Notes: a model not told the origin generated them from the sequence alone. A stretch of DNA of 64,000 nt from Leifsonia virtsii (GCF_030433675.1 NZ_JAROCB010000001.1:248001-312000), one strand, 5' to 3'. Positions 37,562 to 46,719 are shown, counted from the stretch's first letter. Made by a program: numbers and translations.

Positions 37562-38979
37562 GCGCGGACGGGGCACGCCGGCCGGGCGCCGCGTCCGACG
37601 CGGCCGCGCCGGCCGAACCGACGGCGCAGCAGGACCCGACCGCACCCGTCGACCCGGGCGTCCCGGCGGGCGAGACCCTCGCCTCCCGGCGCCACTTCGT
37701 CGACCTCTCGCCGCTGCGCGAGTCGCCGGCTTTCGCCCGGCTGTGGCTGGGCGGCGCGATCTCCGGCATCGGCTCGCAGATGACCGTCGTCGCCGTCGGC
37801 CTGCACATCTTCGACCTGACGCGCTCCACCCTCGCGGTGTCGCTCGTCGCGCTGTTCGCCCTGGTGCCGATGATCGTCTTCGGGCTGTACGGCGGGGTGC
37901 TCGCCGACGCGTTCGACCGGAGGAAGGTCGCGCTGGTCACCGCGATCGTCGCGTGGCTCTCGATCGCGGGCCTCGCGTTCCTCGCCTGGACGCACGTCCC
38001 GGTGGTCTGGCCGCTCTACGTTCTCACGACGGTCAACGCCGTGGCGGGCGTGATGATCGGCTCTACCCGCCAGGCGATCACGCCACGGCTGCTGCCGGTC
38101 CGCCTGCTGCCGGCCGCGAGCGCGCTCGGCGGCATCAGCATGGGCGTCATGGTGACCGTCGGGCCGGCACTCGCGGGTCTGCTGGTCGCGACCGTCGGCA
38201 TCCCGTGGACCTACACGGTGGACGCGGTGCTGTTCACCGCCGCGTTCCTCGGCATCTTCACCCTCCCGTCCATCGTGCCGGAGGGCGAGCGCACGGGAGC
38301 CGGCCTCGGCTCGGTGCTGGAGGGCCTGCGCTTCCTGCGCACCGCGCCGAACCTCAGCATGACCTTCGTGCTCGACGTCATCGCGATGACGTTCGGTCAG
38401 CCGCGCGCGCTCTTCCCGGCCGTGGGCGCACTGCTCATCGGCGGCGGCCCGCTGACCGTCGGCATCCTCACCGCGGCCGGGGCCGTCGGAACACTCGCCT
38501 CGAGCGTGTTCTCCGGCCGGCTCGGCGGCGTGCGCTGGCAGGGCCGCGCGGTCGAGCGCGCGATCGTCGTCTACGGCGCCGCGATCCTGGGCTTCGGGAT
38601 CGTGCTGGCGGTCGTCGCCCTCACCGGCACCACCGGAGGCGGCTCGTCCCTGGCGGAGGCCAACCTGCCCGCTCTGCTGCTCGCGACCCTGCTGCTCGCC
38701 GCCTCCGGTGCGGCCGACAACGTCAGCTCCATCTTCCGGATGACGATCCTGCAGGCGTCGGCGCCCGATGTCATGCGCGGGCGGCTGCAGGGCGTCTTCA
38801 CCGTCGTGGTGACCGGCGGCCCGCGCCTCGGCGACCTGTACGTCGGCATCCTGGCGCTCACCGGCGCCTTGTGGTTCCCTCCGCTGCTCGGCGGCCTGCT
38901 CATCGTGGTGCTCGTCGCGACTGTCGTGCGCGTGCAGCGCACCTTCCGCCGCTACGACGCCCTCGCGCCCACCCCCTGA
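37558..38979 (+). CDS. MFS transporter (enterobactin exporter/EntS-like type)
   Basis: Twelve-helix exporter-like permease of about 473 residues. After a ~50-residue polar N-terminus come the segments SPAFARLWLGGAISGIGSQM and GGVLADAFDRRKVALV, the latter the MFS loop 2-3 signature; a similar drug/siderophore exporter fold continues to the end. There is no ATG, GTG or TTG between the end of the previous gene and helix 1. The only fitting start is CTG at 37558 in a CTGA overlap, the same situation as miaA. The next in-frame ATG (~37780) would cut into helix 1. The substrate is unknown. Confidence 0.85.
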   Translation: MSADGARRPGAASDAAAPAEPTAQQDPTAPVDPGVPAGETLASRRHFVDLSPLRESPAFARLWLGGAISGIGSQMTVVAVGLHIFDLTRSTLAVSLVALFALVPMIVFGLYGGVLADAFDRRKVALVTAIVAWLSIAGLAFLAWTHVPVVWPLYVLTTVNAVAGVMIGSTRQAITPRLLPVRLLPAASALGGISMGVMVTVGPALAGLLVATVGIPWTYTVDAVLFTAAFLGIFTLPSIVPEGERTGAGLGSVLEGLRFLRTAPNLSMTFVLDVIAMTFGQPRALFPAVGALLIGGGPLTVGILTAAGAVGTLASSVFSGRLGGVRWQGRAVERAIVVYGAAILGFGIVLAVVALTGTTGGGSSLAEANLPALLLATLLLAASGAADNVSSIFRMTILQASAPDVMRGRLQGVFTVVVTGGPRLGDLYVGILALTGALWFPPLLGGLLIVVLVATVVRVQRTFRRYDALAPTP

Positions 38980-38994
38980 CGCCGCTTGAGCGCC

Positions 38995-39055
38995 GTCGAG
39001 TTGCACGTCGTGGTCGCTATCCGGGCCGAATACCGACCACGACGTGCAACTCGAC
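38995..39055. terminator. Bidirectional terminator, MFS gene/ligD
   Basis: Perfect 22-bp inverted repeat: 38995-39016 with 39034-39055, around a 17-base loop. It separates two convergent genes; the right arm ends 4 bases before the ligD stop. No T-tract. Confidence 0.8.
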
Positions 39056-39059
39056 GCGG

Positions 39060-41516
39060 TCATGACTCGCGCACGACCTGGTCGGGCCGCTTGTCGGGGC
39101 GCAGACCCCGCCACGAGGGCTGCCGCAGGCGCCCGGGCCCTGTCCACTCGGCGAACTCCACCTCGCCCACGAACTCCGGCCGCACCCAGTGGGCCCCGCG
39201 CGCGTCGGCGGACGGCACGCCCTCGATCGGGCTCGTCTTCCGCTCGTGCGCGCCCAGCTTCTTCGCGAGGTCGTCGAGCACGCGGTCGGTGAACCCGGTG
39301 CCCACCTTGCCGACGTAGCGCAGGGTGTCGCCGTCCGGGATGCCGAGCAACAGGGCCCCGATCGTGTTCGCGCGGCGGCCGTTGCCGGGCGTCCAGCCGC
39401 CGATCACGACCTCCTGGGTCAGGTGGTGCTTGATCTTGATCCAGGAGCGGGAGCGGCGCCCGGTGGCGTAGGTGCTGTCGCGCCGCTTCGCCATAACGCC
39501 CTCGAGGCCCAGCTCTTTGCTGGAGGCGACGGCGTGGGCCAGATCGCCGTCGAAGGCCGGCGGCACCTGCACCGGGTCGTTCTTCGCCGGATGCAGCAGG
39601 TCGAACAGCAGCTCCCGTCGCCGCTCGTACGGGTCGCGGGTGTGCTTCGTGCCGTCCACCTCGAGCAGGTCGAAGACCATGTAGTGGGCCGGTGCGCGCT
39701 TGAGGGCGGCCTGCACATCGCCCGGGCGCGTCAGGCCCATCCGGGTCTGCAGCAGGCCGAAGTCGGGTCGTCCCTGGGGGTTGAGCGTGACGATCTCGCC
39801 GTCGAGCACGAGGTCGTGGTCGCCGGCGAGGTCGACCAGGCCGGCGAGGTCGGGATAGGTGACGGTCACGTCGTTGCCGTTGCGCGTGGTCAGCCGCAGC
39901 CGGCCGCCGCGCACCTCGGCGATCGCCCGGATGCCGTCCCACTTCATCTCGAAGGCCCACTCGTCCTCGTCGTGCAGGTCGGCGGCGGAGCCGAGCGTGG
40001 CGAGCATCGGGGAGACCGGCGTGCCCGTGATCGGCGCGCCGGGGGAGCGGCGACGGGAGGCCGCCGCCTTCCCGGGCGCCGCCTTCCCGGGCGCGGTCTT
40101 CGCGGGCTCCGACGCATCCCCGTGCTCCGTGTCCGGCTTCATCAGGTGGATCAGCCAGTTCTTCTCGTCGCCCCCCTGCGCCGTGCGGATGAGCGCGAAC
40201 CTCCGCGGCACGCCGCCGAGCCCGCCGTCCGGCTGCCCGTGCAGGGTGGCGATCACCTCGTCGTCGCGCCACTTCTCCAGCTCGTAGTCGCCGTGGTCCC
40301 AGATGTCGACGTGGCCCGCGCCGTACTCGCCGTGCGGGATGTCGCCGGCGAAGCCGCCGTACTCCAGCGGGTGGTCCTCGGTGTGCACTGCGAGATGGTT
40401 CTGCTTGGTGTCCGTCGGGGTGCCCTTCGGCAGCGCCCAGCTGACCAGCACGCCGTCGTTCTCCAGCCGGAAGTCCCAGTGCAGGCGCCGGGCGTGATGC
40501 TCCTGGATGACGAACGATCGTCCCTCGCCCGCCTCCGGCCGCTCGGCGGGCACCGGCTCGGGCGTCTTCGCCGCATCGCGCATCGAGCGGTAGGTGGACA
40601 GCCGGTCCGGCTCCGACGCGTGCCCGGCCGAGAGTCCGGTGAGCGGATCGCCGTCGCGGCTCAGGCGCTCCATCACCTCGCGGTAGTCGAGGTGCTGCAG
40701 GTCCTTCGCCTCCAGTTCGCGCCAAGTGCGCGGGGCCGCGACGGTCGGCTCGAAGCGGCCGCGCAGCGAGTACGGGGCGATCGTCGTCTTCGAGCCGTTG
40801 TTCTGGCTCCAGTCGACCAGCACCTTGCCCGAGCGCAGCGACTTCTTCATGTCGCTGACGACGAGGTCGGGGTGGTCGGACTCCAGCACCCGCGCCAGCT
40901 CGTGCGCGACCGCGGACACCTGGTCGCTGGTCTGCGAGCCGTCGAGCGCCGCGTACAGGTGGATGCCCTTGGAGCCGGAGGTGACCGGCATCGGGTCGAG
41001 GCCCATGTCGGTCAGGATGGCGCGGGCGAGCCGTGCGACCTCCGCGCAGTCCTGAAGGGTGACGCCCTCGCCCGGGTCGAGGTCGAGCACGAGCCGGTCC
41101 GGGTTCTCGCGCTCGCCGTCGCGGTCGACCCGCCACTGCGGCACGTGGATCTCGAGCGACGCGATCTGCGCCAGCCAGATGAGCGTCGCCCGGTCGTTCA
41201 CCAGCGGGTACGACTTCGCCCCGGAGGAGTGCTGGATGGTGACCTGCCGCACCCAGTCGGGCGTCGAGGCCTGGTCGAGGTCCTTCTGGAAGAACACCTG
41301 GCCGGGGTCGTCCGGCGTCCCGACTCCGTGCACCCAGCGCTTCCGGGTGGCGATCCGGTCGCGCACGTGCGGGATCATCGCGTCGGCGACCGCGGAGTAG
41401 TACCCGAAGATGTCGGCCTTCGTCGTCCCTGTCTCCGGGTACATGACCTTGTCGAGGTTGGTCAGCTTGAGGCGGTGGCCGTCGATGTCGACGACCTCGG
41501 TGTCCTGCGCGGCCAT
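39060..41516 (-). CDS. ligD: Multifunctional NHEJ ligase LigD (POL-PE-LIG)
   Basis: ATP-dependent ligase for repair of double-strand breaks with Ku. The 818-residue protein has the domain order seen in mycobacteria: primase-like polymerase (about 1-290; LDLDPGEG, SGSKGIHLYA), phosphoesterase (about 320-470; HHARRLHWDFRLE, HGEYGAGHVDIWDHGDY) and ligase (about 500-800) with the adenylated lysine in FEMKWDGIRA (Lys ~525), then DGEIV, EGVMAKRRDS and WIKIK. An Ala/Pro/Lys linker joins PE to LIG. ATG 41516 is preferred over GTG 41522 because ACCGTA (41523-41528, TACGGT on the coding strand) ends 6 bases before it. It is divergent from ku across 68 bases. Confidence 0.96.
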   Translation of the reverse strand: MAAQDTEVVDIDGHRLKLTNLDKVMYPETGTTKADIFGYYSAVADAMIPHVRDRIATRKRWVHGVGTPDDPGQVFFQKDLDQASTPDWVRQVTIQHSSGAKSYPLVNDRATLIWLAQIASLEIHVPQWRVDRDGERENPDRLVLDLDPGEGVTLQDCAEVARLARAILTDMGLDPMPVTSGSKGIHLYAALDGSQTSDQVSAVAHELARVLESDHPDLVVSDMKKSLRSGKVLVDWSQNNGSKTTIAPYSLRGRFEPTVAAPRTWRELEAKDLQHLDYREVMERLSRDGDPLTGLSAGHASEPDRLSTYRSMRDAAKTPEPVPAERPEAGEGRSFVIQEHHARRLHWDFRLENDGVLVSWALPKGTPTDTKQNHLAVHTEDHPLEYGGFAGDIPHGEYGAGHVDIWDHGDYELEKWRDDEVIATLHGQPDGGLGGVPRRFALIRTAQGGDEKNWLIHLMKPDTEHGDASEPAKTAPGKAAPGKAAASRRRSPGAPITGTPVSPMLATLGSAADLHDEDEWAFEMKWDGIRAIAEVRGGRLRLTTRNGNDVTVTYPDLAGLVDLAGDHDLVLDGEIVTLNPQGRPDFGLLQTRMGLTRPGDVQAALKRAPAHYMVFDLLEVDGTKHTRDPYERRRELLFDLLHPAKNDPVQVPPAFDGDLAHAVASSKELGLEGVMAKRRDSTYATGRRSRSWIKIKHHLTQEVVIGGWTPGNGRRANTIGALLLGIPDGDTLRYVGKVGTGFTDRVLDDLAKKLGAHERKTSPIEGVPSADARGAHWVRPEFVGEVEFAEWTGPGRLRQPSWRGLRPDKRPDQVVRES

Positions 41517-41584
41517 AGCCACACCGTACGCCCCGTGCGGCTTCCTCCCTTGAACTTGCGCCGTTCCCCGGACACGATGGGCAC

Positions 41585-42502
41585 ATGAGGGCCATTTGGA
41601 CGGGCGCCATCACCTTCGGGCTCGTGAACGTGCCGGTGAAGGTGTACAGCGCGACCGAGGATCACGACGTACCGCTGCACCAGGTGCACGACGAGGACGG
41701 CGGGCGCATCCGCTACCAGCGCCGCTGCGAGATCGACGGCAAGGTGATCCCGTACGAGCACATCGCCAAGGCGTACGACGACGGCGAGCGGACCGTCATC
41801 CTGACGCCCGAGGATTTGTCGTCGCTGCCCTCCGAGCGCAGCCGCGAGATCGACGTGGTCGAGTTCGTGCCGAACGACCAGCTCGACCCGCTCATGTTCG
41901 ACCGCAGCTACTACCTGGAGCCGGACTCCAAGTCCCTGAAGGCGTACGCGCTGCTGCGCAAGACGTTGGAGGACGAGGAGCGCACCGCGATCGTGGAGTT
42001 CGCCCTCCGGCAGAAGACGCGGCTCGCCGCCCTCCGCGTCCGCGGCAACGTGCTGGTGCTGCAGACCCTGCTGTGGCACGACGAGATCCGCGAGGCCGAC
42101 TTCCCGTCGCTCGACCAGACTCCGCGCATCTCCGACCGCGAGCTGCAGCTCTCCAGCGCTCTGATGGAGAGCTTCGCGGGCGACTTCGAGCCGGAGAAGT
42201 TCACCGACGAGTATCAGGCGGAGCTGCGCAAGCTGATCGACGCCAAGCTGGAGCAGGGCGAGAGCGTCGACACCGCCGCGACCTTCGGCGAGGAGGAGGA
42301 GGGCAAGAAGGGCGGAGGCGAGGTCATCGACCTGATGGAGGCGCTGCAGCGGAGCGTGGAGCGCAGCCGGTCGTCGAAGTCGTCGTCCTCGTCCAAGTCG
42401 TCGTCCTCCTCGGCCAAGAAGTCGCCGGAGAAGAAGCCGGCCGCGAAGTCCGCCTCAGCCCGGAAGGCCCCGGCCAAGAAGTCTGCGAAGAAGCCCGCGT
42501 GA
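41585..42502 (+). CDS. ku: Non-homologous end-joining protein Ku
   Basis: Homodimeric DNA-end-binding ring that recruits LigD. The 305-residue protein has the Ku core (MRAIWTGAITFGLVNVPVKVYSA start; RYQRRCEIDGKVIPYEHIAK; YYLEPD; LRVRGNVLVLQTLLW) over residues ~1-235. Its tail (~260-305) is a Ser run followed by Lys/Pro/Ala repeats, like the extended C-termini that help bacterial Ku bind DNA. A promoter TTGAAC (41550-41555)-N17-CACGAT (41573-41578) ends 6 bases before the ATG. The stop overlaps the topoisomerase start as GTGA. Confidence 0.97.
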   Translation: MRAIWTGAITFGLVNVPVKVYSATEDHDVPLHQVHDEDGGRIRYQRRCEIDGKVIPYEHIAKAYDDGERTVILTPEDLSSLPSERSREIDVVEFVPNDQLDPLMFDRSYYLEPDSKSLKAYALLRKTLEDEERTAIVEFALRQKTRLAALRVRGNVLVLQTLLWHDEIREADFPSLDQTPRISDRELQLSSALMESFAGDFEPEKFTDEYQAELRKLIDAKLEQGESVDTAATFGEEEEGKKGGGEVIDLMEALQRSVERSRSSKSSSSSKSSSSSAKKSPEKKPAAKSASARKAPAKKSAKKPA

Positions 42503-43491
42503 CGCGGCTGAAGCGCAGCAACCCTTCGGGGCCGGGCTACCACCGGCGCATGACCGACAAGGGACCGGTCTACGAGGACGAGGCGGGCAACCGGATCGTC
42601 GACGAGCGGGAGCTGGAGCGCATCCGCTCGCTCGTGCTCCCGCCCGCCTGGCAGGACGTCTGGATCTCGCCCGACGCGCGCGGTCACATCCAGGCGGTCG
42701 GCACCGACCAGGCCGGACGCCGGCAGTACCGGTACCACGACTCCTGGCGGCTGCACCAGGATCGCCTGAAGTTCGAGCGCGCCGCCCAGCTCGCAGACAC
42801 CCTGCCGGCTGCCCGCCGCAAGGTGACCATGGATCTGCGCGAGGAGGGCTTCGGCCGCGACCGCATCCTGGCCGCCGCCTTCCGCATCATCGACCTGGGC
42901 AGCGTCCGGATCGGCAGCGAGGAGTACCTGCACGCGAACGGCAGCCGGGGGCTCACCACGCTGCTGTGCCGTCACGCAAGGGTCGAGGGCGACGACATCA
43001 CCCTGACCTTCCCGGCGAAGTCGGCGCAGAAGTGGACCAGCACGATCACCGACGAGGACCTCGCCGAGCTGCTCCGGCAGATCCAGGCGCTGCGCGGTCA
43101 GCGGTCGCGGCTGCTGTCGTGGAAGGACGGCACCTGGCACACCATCCGCCCGGCCTCGCTGAACGAGTACATCCGTCGGCAGACCCGCGGCGAGTTCACC
43201 GCGAAGGACTTCCGAACGCTGAAGGGCACGATCGTCGCCGCCGAGGCGCTCGCCGGGCTGGGCGTCGCGGGCTCCGACTCGCAGCGCAAGAAGCGGGTCA
43301 GCGCGGCGGTCAACGAGGCCGCCGCCGCGCTGGGCAACACGCCGGCCATCGCCCGCAACAGCTACATCGACCCACGGATCTTCGACCGGTACCGCAACGG
43401 CGAGGTCATCGACACCTCCCGCGTCCCGGAGGCCGCCCTCCTCGACCTGCTGGACCCCGACACCGAGCGCGCCGCCGCCAAGAGCTCCTGA
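42499..43491 (+). CDS. DNA topoisomerase IB (poxvirus-like)
   Basis: Type IB topoisomerase that relaxes supercoils through a 3'-phosphotyrosine intermediate. The 330-residue protein has the N-terminal domain (RSLVLPPAWQDVWISPDARGHIQAVGTDQAGRRQYRYH region) and the catalytic domain with Arg in GSVRIGSEEYLHANG, Lys/Arg in FTAKDFRTLKGT and the nucleophile Tyr ~289 in ARNSYIDPRIFD. GTG 42499 overlaps the ku stop. Bacterial topoisomerase IB is found sporadically; its coupling to Ku here suggests it may act at, or relieve torsion around, repaired ends. Confidence 0.93.
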   Translation: MTRLKRSNPSGPGYHRRMTDKGPVYEDEAGNRIVDERELERIRSLVLPPAWQDVWISPDARGHIQAVGTDQAGRRQYRYHDSWRLHQDRLKFERAAQLADTLPAARRKVTMDLREEGFGRDRILAAAFRIIDLGSVRIGSEEYLHANGSRGLTTLLCRHARVEGDDITLTFPAKSAQKWTSTITDEDLAELLRQIQALRGQRSRLLSWKDGTWHTIRPASLNEYIRRQTRGEFTAKDFRTLKGTIVAAEALAGLGVAGSDSQRKKRVSAAVNEAAAALGNTPAIARNSYIDPRIFDRYRNGEVIDTSRVPEAALLDLLDPDTERAAAKSS

Positions 43492-43535
43492 GTTCTTACG
43501 GCGACACGCCGACGCCCACTCGAAGAACTCAGGAG
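43485..43535. terminator. Bidirectional terminator, topoisomerase IB/MFS gene
   Basis: CTCCTGAGTTCTT (43485-43497) pairs exactly with 43523-43535. The left arm covers the topoisomerase stop and the right arm the last codons of the convergent MFS gene. The right arm with the following bases can also self-pair. The 15-mer from 43483 recurs in the stem at 46204. Confidence 0.7.
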
Positions 43536-45031
43536 TTCTTGGATTGGGCGGGGGCTTGGGCGGGGGTGGAGGCGGAGAGGGGTGCCGCGATCTCCTCGAG
43601 CGACTTGCCCTCGGCGTCGACGCCGAGGAACAGCTCCACGAGACCCGCCGCGATCATCAGTCCCGCGCCGATGTAGTAGCCGATGACCACCGAGTGGATG
43701 CCGCCCTCGATCAGGTTCCCGAACAGGATCGGCCCGATGATGCCGCCGATGCCGGTCCCGATCGCGTAGAAGAATGCGATCGCCATGGCGCGGGTCTCCA
43801 TCGGGAAGATCTCGCTCACCGTCAGGTAGGCCGCGCTCGCGCCCGCCGAGGCGAAGAAGAAGACGACCATCCAGCACACCGTCAGCCAGAACGCGTCCAG
43901 CGCGCCGGTGTCGAAGAGGATGGCGGTGCCGACCAGCAGCACGCCGCTGCCGATGTACGACAGCGTGATCATGAACCGCCGCCCGACCGTGTCGAACAGA
44001 TGGCCGAGCAGGAACGGCCCGAGGAAGTTGCCGATCGCGATCGGCACCAGCGCCCACGGCGCGACGTCGTCCGGCACGTGCAGCAGCTTGGTGAGGACGA
44101 GCGAGTAGGTGAAGAACACCGCGTTGTACAGGAACGCCTGGCCGATGAACAGCGAGAGCCCCAGCACGAAGCGCTTCGGGTACTGCGTCACGGCGACGCG
44201 GACGATCTCGCCGAAGCCCGTGGAGCGGCGCTGGTGGATCTCGATGCCCTTGTCGTCCGGGACGGCGTCGAGCGTCCGGTGGGTGTCCTCCTCGACGCCG
44301 TGCTCGATCTCGCCGACCAGCTTCTCGGCCTCCTCGTCGCGGCCGTGGATGAACATCCAGCGCGGCGACTCCGGCACGTTGCGGCGCACCAGCAGGATGA
44401 CGAGACCGAGGACTGCGCCGAGGCCGAACGCGATGCGCCAGCCGATCTCCGGCGGGAAGATCGCGGTGTTGAGCAGGAACACCGTGAGGATGGCGCCGAA
44501 CGCTGTCCCCAGCCAGTACGACCCGTTGATGGCGAGGTCGACCAGCCCGCGACGGCGCGCCGGGATCAGCTCGTCGATCGCGGAGTTGATCGCCGCATAC
44601 TCGCCGCCGATGCCGGCGCCGGTGAAGAACCGGAACACGAAGAACATCCACGGCGTGAAGGCGAACGCCGTGAGCACGGTCGCCACCAGGTAGAGCCCGA
44701 GGGTGAGGATGAACAGCTTCTTCCGGCCGAACCGGTCGGTCAGATACCCGAACACCAGGGAGCCGGTGCAGGCGCCGGCGACGTAGATCGCCGCGGCGAG
44801 GCCGACCTGAGCGGTGGTGAGGCCGAGGCCGCTGTCCGGCTCGGTCAGCCTGCTGCCGATGGCACCGACGATGGTGACCTCGAGTCCGTCGAGGATCCAC
44901 ACCGTTCCGAGGCCCACGACGACCAGCCAGTGGAACTTCGACCAGGGGAGGCGGTCCATCCGCGCGGGGATGGTCGTGCGGATCGTCTTCAGCGACGCCG
45001 GGCTCTGCTTCGAGGAGATGTGCGAACTCAC
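43529..45031 (-). CDS. MFS transporter, sugar-porter-like
   Basis: Twelve-helix permease of 500 residues. It has the loop 2-3 signature [11 protein letters not shown], an acidic [28 protein letters not shown] in helix 4-5 region, a central cytoplasmic loop ([19 protein letters not shown], typical of sugar/metabolite:H+ symporters) and FDTVGRR in the second half. GTG 45031 is preferred: ACTGTA (45039-45044; TACAGT on the coding strand) ends 7 bases upstream. A second promoter, TTGACA (45129-45134)-N17-CTACCT (45106-45111), lies further up. The substrate cannot be assigned; sugar, aromatic acid or other organic anion are possible. Confidence 0.85.
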   Translation of the reverse strand: MSSHISSKQSPASLKTIRTTIPARMDRLPWSKFHWLVVVGLGTVWILDGLEVTIVGAIGSRLTEPDSGLGLTTAQVGLAAAIYVAGACTGSLVFGYLTDRFGRKKLFILTLGLYLVATVLTAFAFTPWMFFVFRFFTGAGIGGEYAAINSAIDELIPARRRGLVDLAINGSYWLGTAFGAILTVFLLNTAIFPPEIGWRIAFGLGAVLGLVILLVRRNVPESPRWMFIHGRDEEAEKLVGEIEHGVEEDTHRTLDAVPDDKGIEIHQRRSTGFGEIVRVAVTQYPKRFVLGLSLFIGQAFLYNAVFFTYSLVLTKLLHVPDDVAPWALVPIAIGNFLGPFLLGHLFDTVGRRFMITLSYIGSGVLLVGTAILFDTGALDAFWLTVCWMVVFFFASAGASAAYLTVSEIFPMETRAMAIAFFYAIGTGIGGIIGPILFGNLIEGGIHSVVIGYYIGAGLMIAAGLVELFLGVDAEGKSLEEIAAPLSASTPAQAPAQSKNS

Positions 45032-45105
45032 CCGACGGACTGTAGGAGTCCTGTGCGTCCCCCGGCAGAGCCTTGACAAAACCGGTCCGAGGGTTCTGAG
45101 GGCGC

Positions 45106-45134
45106 AGGTAGCGTACGCAAAGCGCAACTGTCAA
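45106..45134 (-). promoter_or_regulatory. Sigma-70-type promoter for the MFS gene
   Basis: On the minus strand a perfect -35 TTGACA (45129-45134) is followed after 17 bases by CTACCT (45106-45111). This would give a leader of about 65 bases to the GTG at 45031. The rest of the 238-bp gap holds a weak plus-strand candidate, TTGTTG (45139-45144), for the sigma factor gene. Confidence 0.55.
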
Positions 45135-45269
45135 CCCCTTGTTGGGGCATAGGGGTCATTGCTTATCGTGGCTAACGACCGAAGGACTCCAGAAGAGGCC
45201 GACGGACACCCGAAAGCTGAGAGCAACCGACGATGGCCGCCCGTGAGTACACGGGCTGAATGGGATGAC

Positions 45270-46184
45270 ATGATGACGACGCTCGAAGTGACCAACGACC
45301 CGGTACGCGATTACCTCAACTCGATCGGCCGCACGCGGCTGCTGACCGCCGACGAGGAGGTCGCGCTGGCCAAGCGGATCGAGGTCGGTGTGCTGGCCGG
45401 TGAGCGGCTGGCGATCCGCCCCAACCTGACGCCGCGCGAGAAGCGCGAACTGCAGTACCTCGCCGACGACGGCAAGCGTGCGTTCGAGCGCTTCATCGAG
45501 GCGAACCTCCGCCTGGTGGTGAGCATCGCCAAGCGTTACGCCGGCCGCGGCCTCCCCGTCATGGACCTCATCCAGGAGGGCAACCTGGGCCTCGTGCGCG
45601 CGGTCGAGAAGTTCGACTACCGCACCGGCAACAAGTTCTCCACCTACGCCACCTGGTGGATCCGCCAGTCCATCCTGCGTGGCATCGCCGACACCGCCCG
45701 CCTCATCCGCATCCCGGTGCACACCGTGGAGAAGATCGACAAGCTGGACCGCATCCGCCGCGACCTCGGCGGCGAGCTCGGCCGCACCCCCACCCTGGAG
45801 GAGATGGCCGAGGCGTCGAACCTCGCCCCGGCCGAGGTGCACAAGCTCCAGATGAGCGACTCGGAGACGGTCTCGCTTGCCGTGCCGGTCGGCGAGAACG
45901 AGGGCGCCGAGCTCGGCGACCTGATCGAGGACGGCGACTTCGCCGGGCCCTCCGAGACCGTGGAGGTCGAGTTCCGCCACCGCGACCTGGAGGAGCGCCT
46001 GCGCGAGCTCCCGCCGCGCGACGCCAAGGTCGTGCGCATGCGCTTCGGCCTCGACGGGCAGAAGCCGATGACGCTGGACGAGGTCGGCGAGGTCTATGGC
46101 ATCACCCGCGAGCGGGTCCGTCAGCTGGAGACCCGCAGCCTGAAGCGCCTGCGCTGCCCGGAGCTGCTCGAGTACCTGCGCTGA
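45270..46184 (+). CDS. Sigma-70 family RNA polymerase sigma factor (primary-like, short)
   Basis: Group 1/2-type sigma factor of 304 residues with regions 1.2 to 4.2: DPVRDYLNSIGRTRLLTADEE (1.2), ANLRLVVSIAKRYAGRGL and MDLIQEGNLGLVRAVEKFDY (2.1-2.3), FSTYATWWIRQSI (2.4), HTVEKIDKLDRIRRDL (3.0), and LDEVGEVYGITRERVRQLETRSL (4.2). It lacks the long N-terminal extension of the housekeeping SigA, so it is more like SigB of corynebacteria. Start is uncertain: ATG 45270 begins at the family N-terminus; GTG 45243 and upstream TTG 45159 are in frame. It is convergent with the DUF7882 gene. Confidence 0.9.
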   Translation: MMTTLEVTNDPVRDYLNSIGRTRLLTADEEVALAKRIEVGVLAGERLAIRPNLTPREKRELQYLADDGKRAFERFIEANLRLVVSIAKRYAGRGLPVMDLIQEGNLGLVRAVEKFDYRTGNKFSTYATWWIRQSILRGIADTARLIRIPVHTVEKIDKLDRIRRDLGGELGRTPTLEEMAEASNLAPAEVHKLQMSDSETVSLAVPVGENEGAELGDLIEDGDFAGPSETVEVEFRHRDLEERLRELPPRDAKVVRMRFGLDGQKPMTLDEVGEVYGITRERVRQLETRSLKRLRCPELLEYLR

Positions 46185-46203
46185 GATCCCAGGCCCCAAG
46201 CCG

Positions 46204-46262
46204 ACAGCTCCTGAGTTCTTCGACCGGATCGCCGCGATCGGGTCGAAGAACTCAGGAGCTGT
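46204..46262. terminator. Bidirectional terminator, sigma factor/DUF7882 gene
   Basis: Perfect 22-bp inverted repeat: 46204-46225 with 46241-46262, around 15 bases that can pair again (GGATCG/CGATC). It includes the 15-mer AGCTCCTGAGTTCTT also present at 43483-43497. Confidence 0.8.
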
Positions 46263-46286
46263 TCGCGTTGGCGGGAGGAAGCGGGG

Positions 46287-46628
46287 CTACTTGCCGGGAG
46301 GGGCGTCGGCGTCGACCTCGTCGGCACCGAGGGCGCCGATCTCCTCGGTGAGCTGCAGGCCCTGCGAGCTGTTCGACGAGAGCGTCAGCTGCTCCAGCCA
46401 GGCCTTGTTGATGCGCGGCTGACGTCCGCCGCTGTAGCGGAAGAGCAGCGGGACGGCCGGGTCGATCCAGATCGCGCTGCGACCGTCGCCGACGCTCTGC
46501 TCGTCGCGCCAGGAGAAGAAGAACCCCTCCTTGCGCCGCAGCTTCAGCCCGATCACGATCTGCAGGTGCGCCAGGACCCGGTCCTCGAAACCGATCTCAG
46601 TTGTCCCGCCGTAGATGAGCTTGCCCAT
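46287..46628 (-). CDS. DUF7882 family protein
   Basis: Protein of 113 residues of a family largely confined to Microbacteriaceae, often mislabelled as DNA ligase. It begins MGKLIYGGTTEIGFEDRVL and contains HLQIVIGLKLRRKEGFFFSW and GRSAIWIDPAVPLLFRY. No nucleotidyltransferase motif exists, so the ligase label is wrong. AAAGTA (46635-46640; TACTTT on the coding strand) ends 6 bases before the ATG. Function is unknown; its presence supports the taxonomic placement. Confidence 0.8.
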   Translation of the reverse strand: MGKLIYGGTTEIGFEDRVLAHLQIVIGLKLRRKEGFFFSWRDEQSVGDGRSAIWIDPAVPLLFRYSGGRQPRINKAWLEQLTLSSNSSQGLQLTEEIGALGADEVDADAPPGK

Positions 46629-46719
46629 GCCTAAAAAGTACAGGACGCGCGCCCGAACTCCGCATCGGCGTACGGACCGGGCCCCTCGGGATGTTCGCGC
46701 ACGGGCGTACGCTCGGCCC

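Noticed and set aside
37396-41613. 1405-codon minus-strand frame across MFS and ligD
   Set aside because: It is a shadow of ligD and the MFS gene in another frame, with runs of Arg/Gly/Pro and no motif.
43544-45076. 510-codon plus-strand frame antisense to the MFS gene at 43529
   Set aside because: Very Glu/Arg/Asp-rich composition without motifs, a third-position GC artefact of the twelve-helix permease on the other strand.
46287-46628. ATP-dependent DNA ligase, a label often given to this family
   Set aside because: 113 residues with no KxDG adenylation motif; the real ligase is ligD at 39060-41516.
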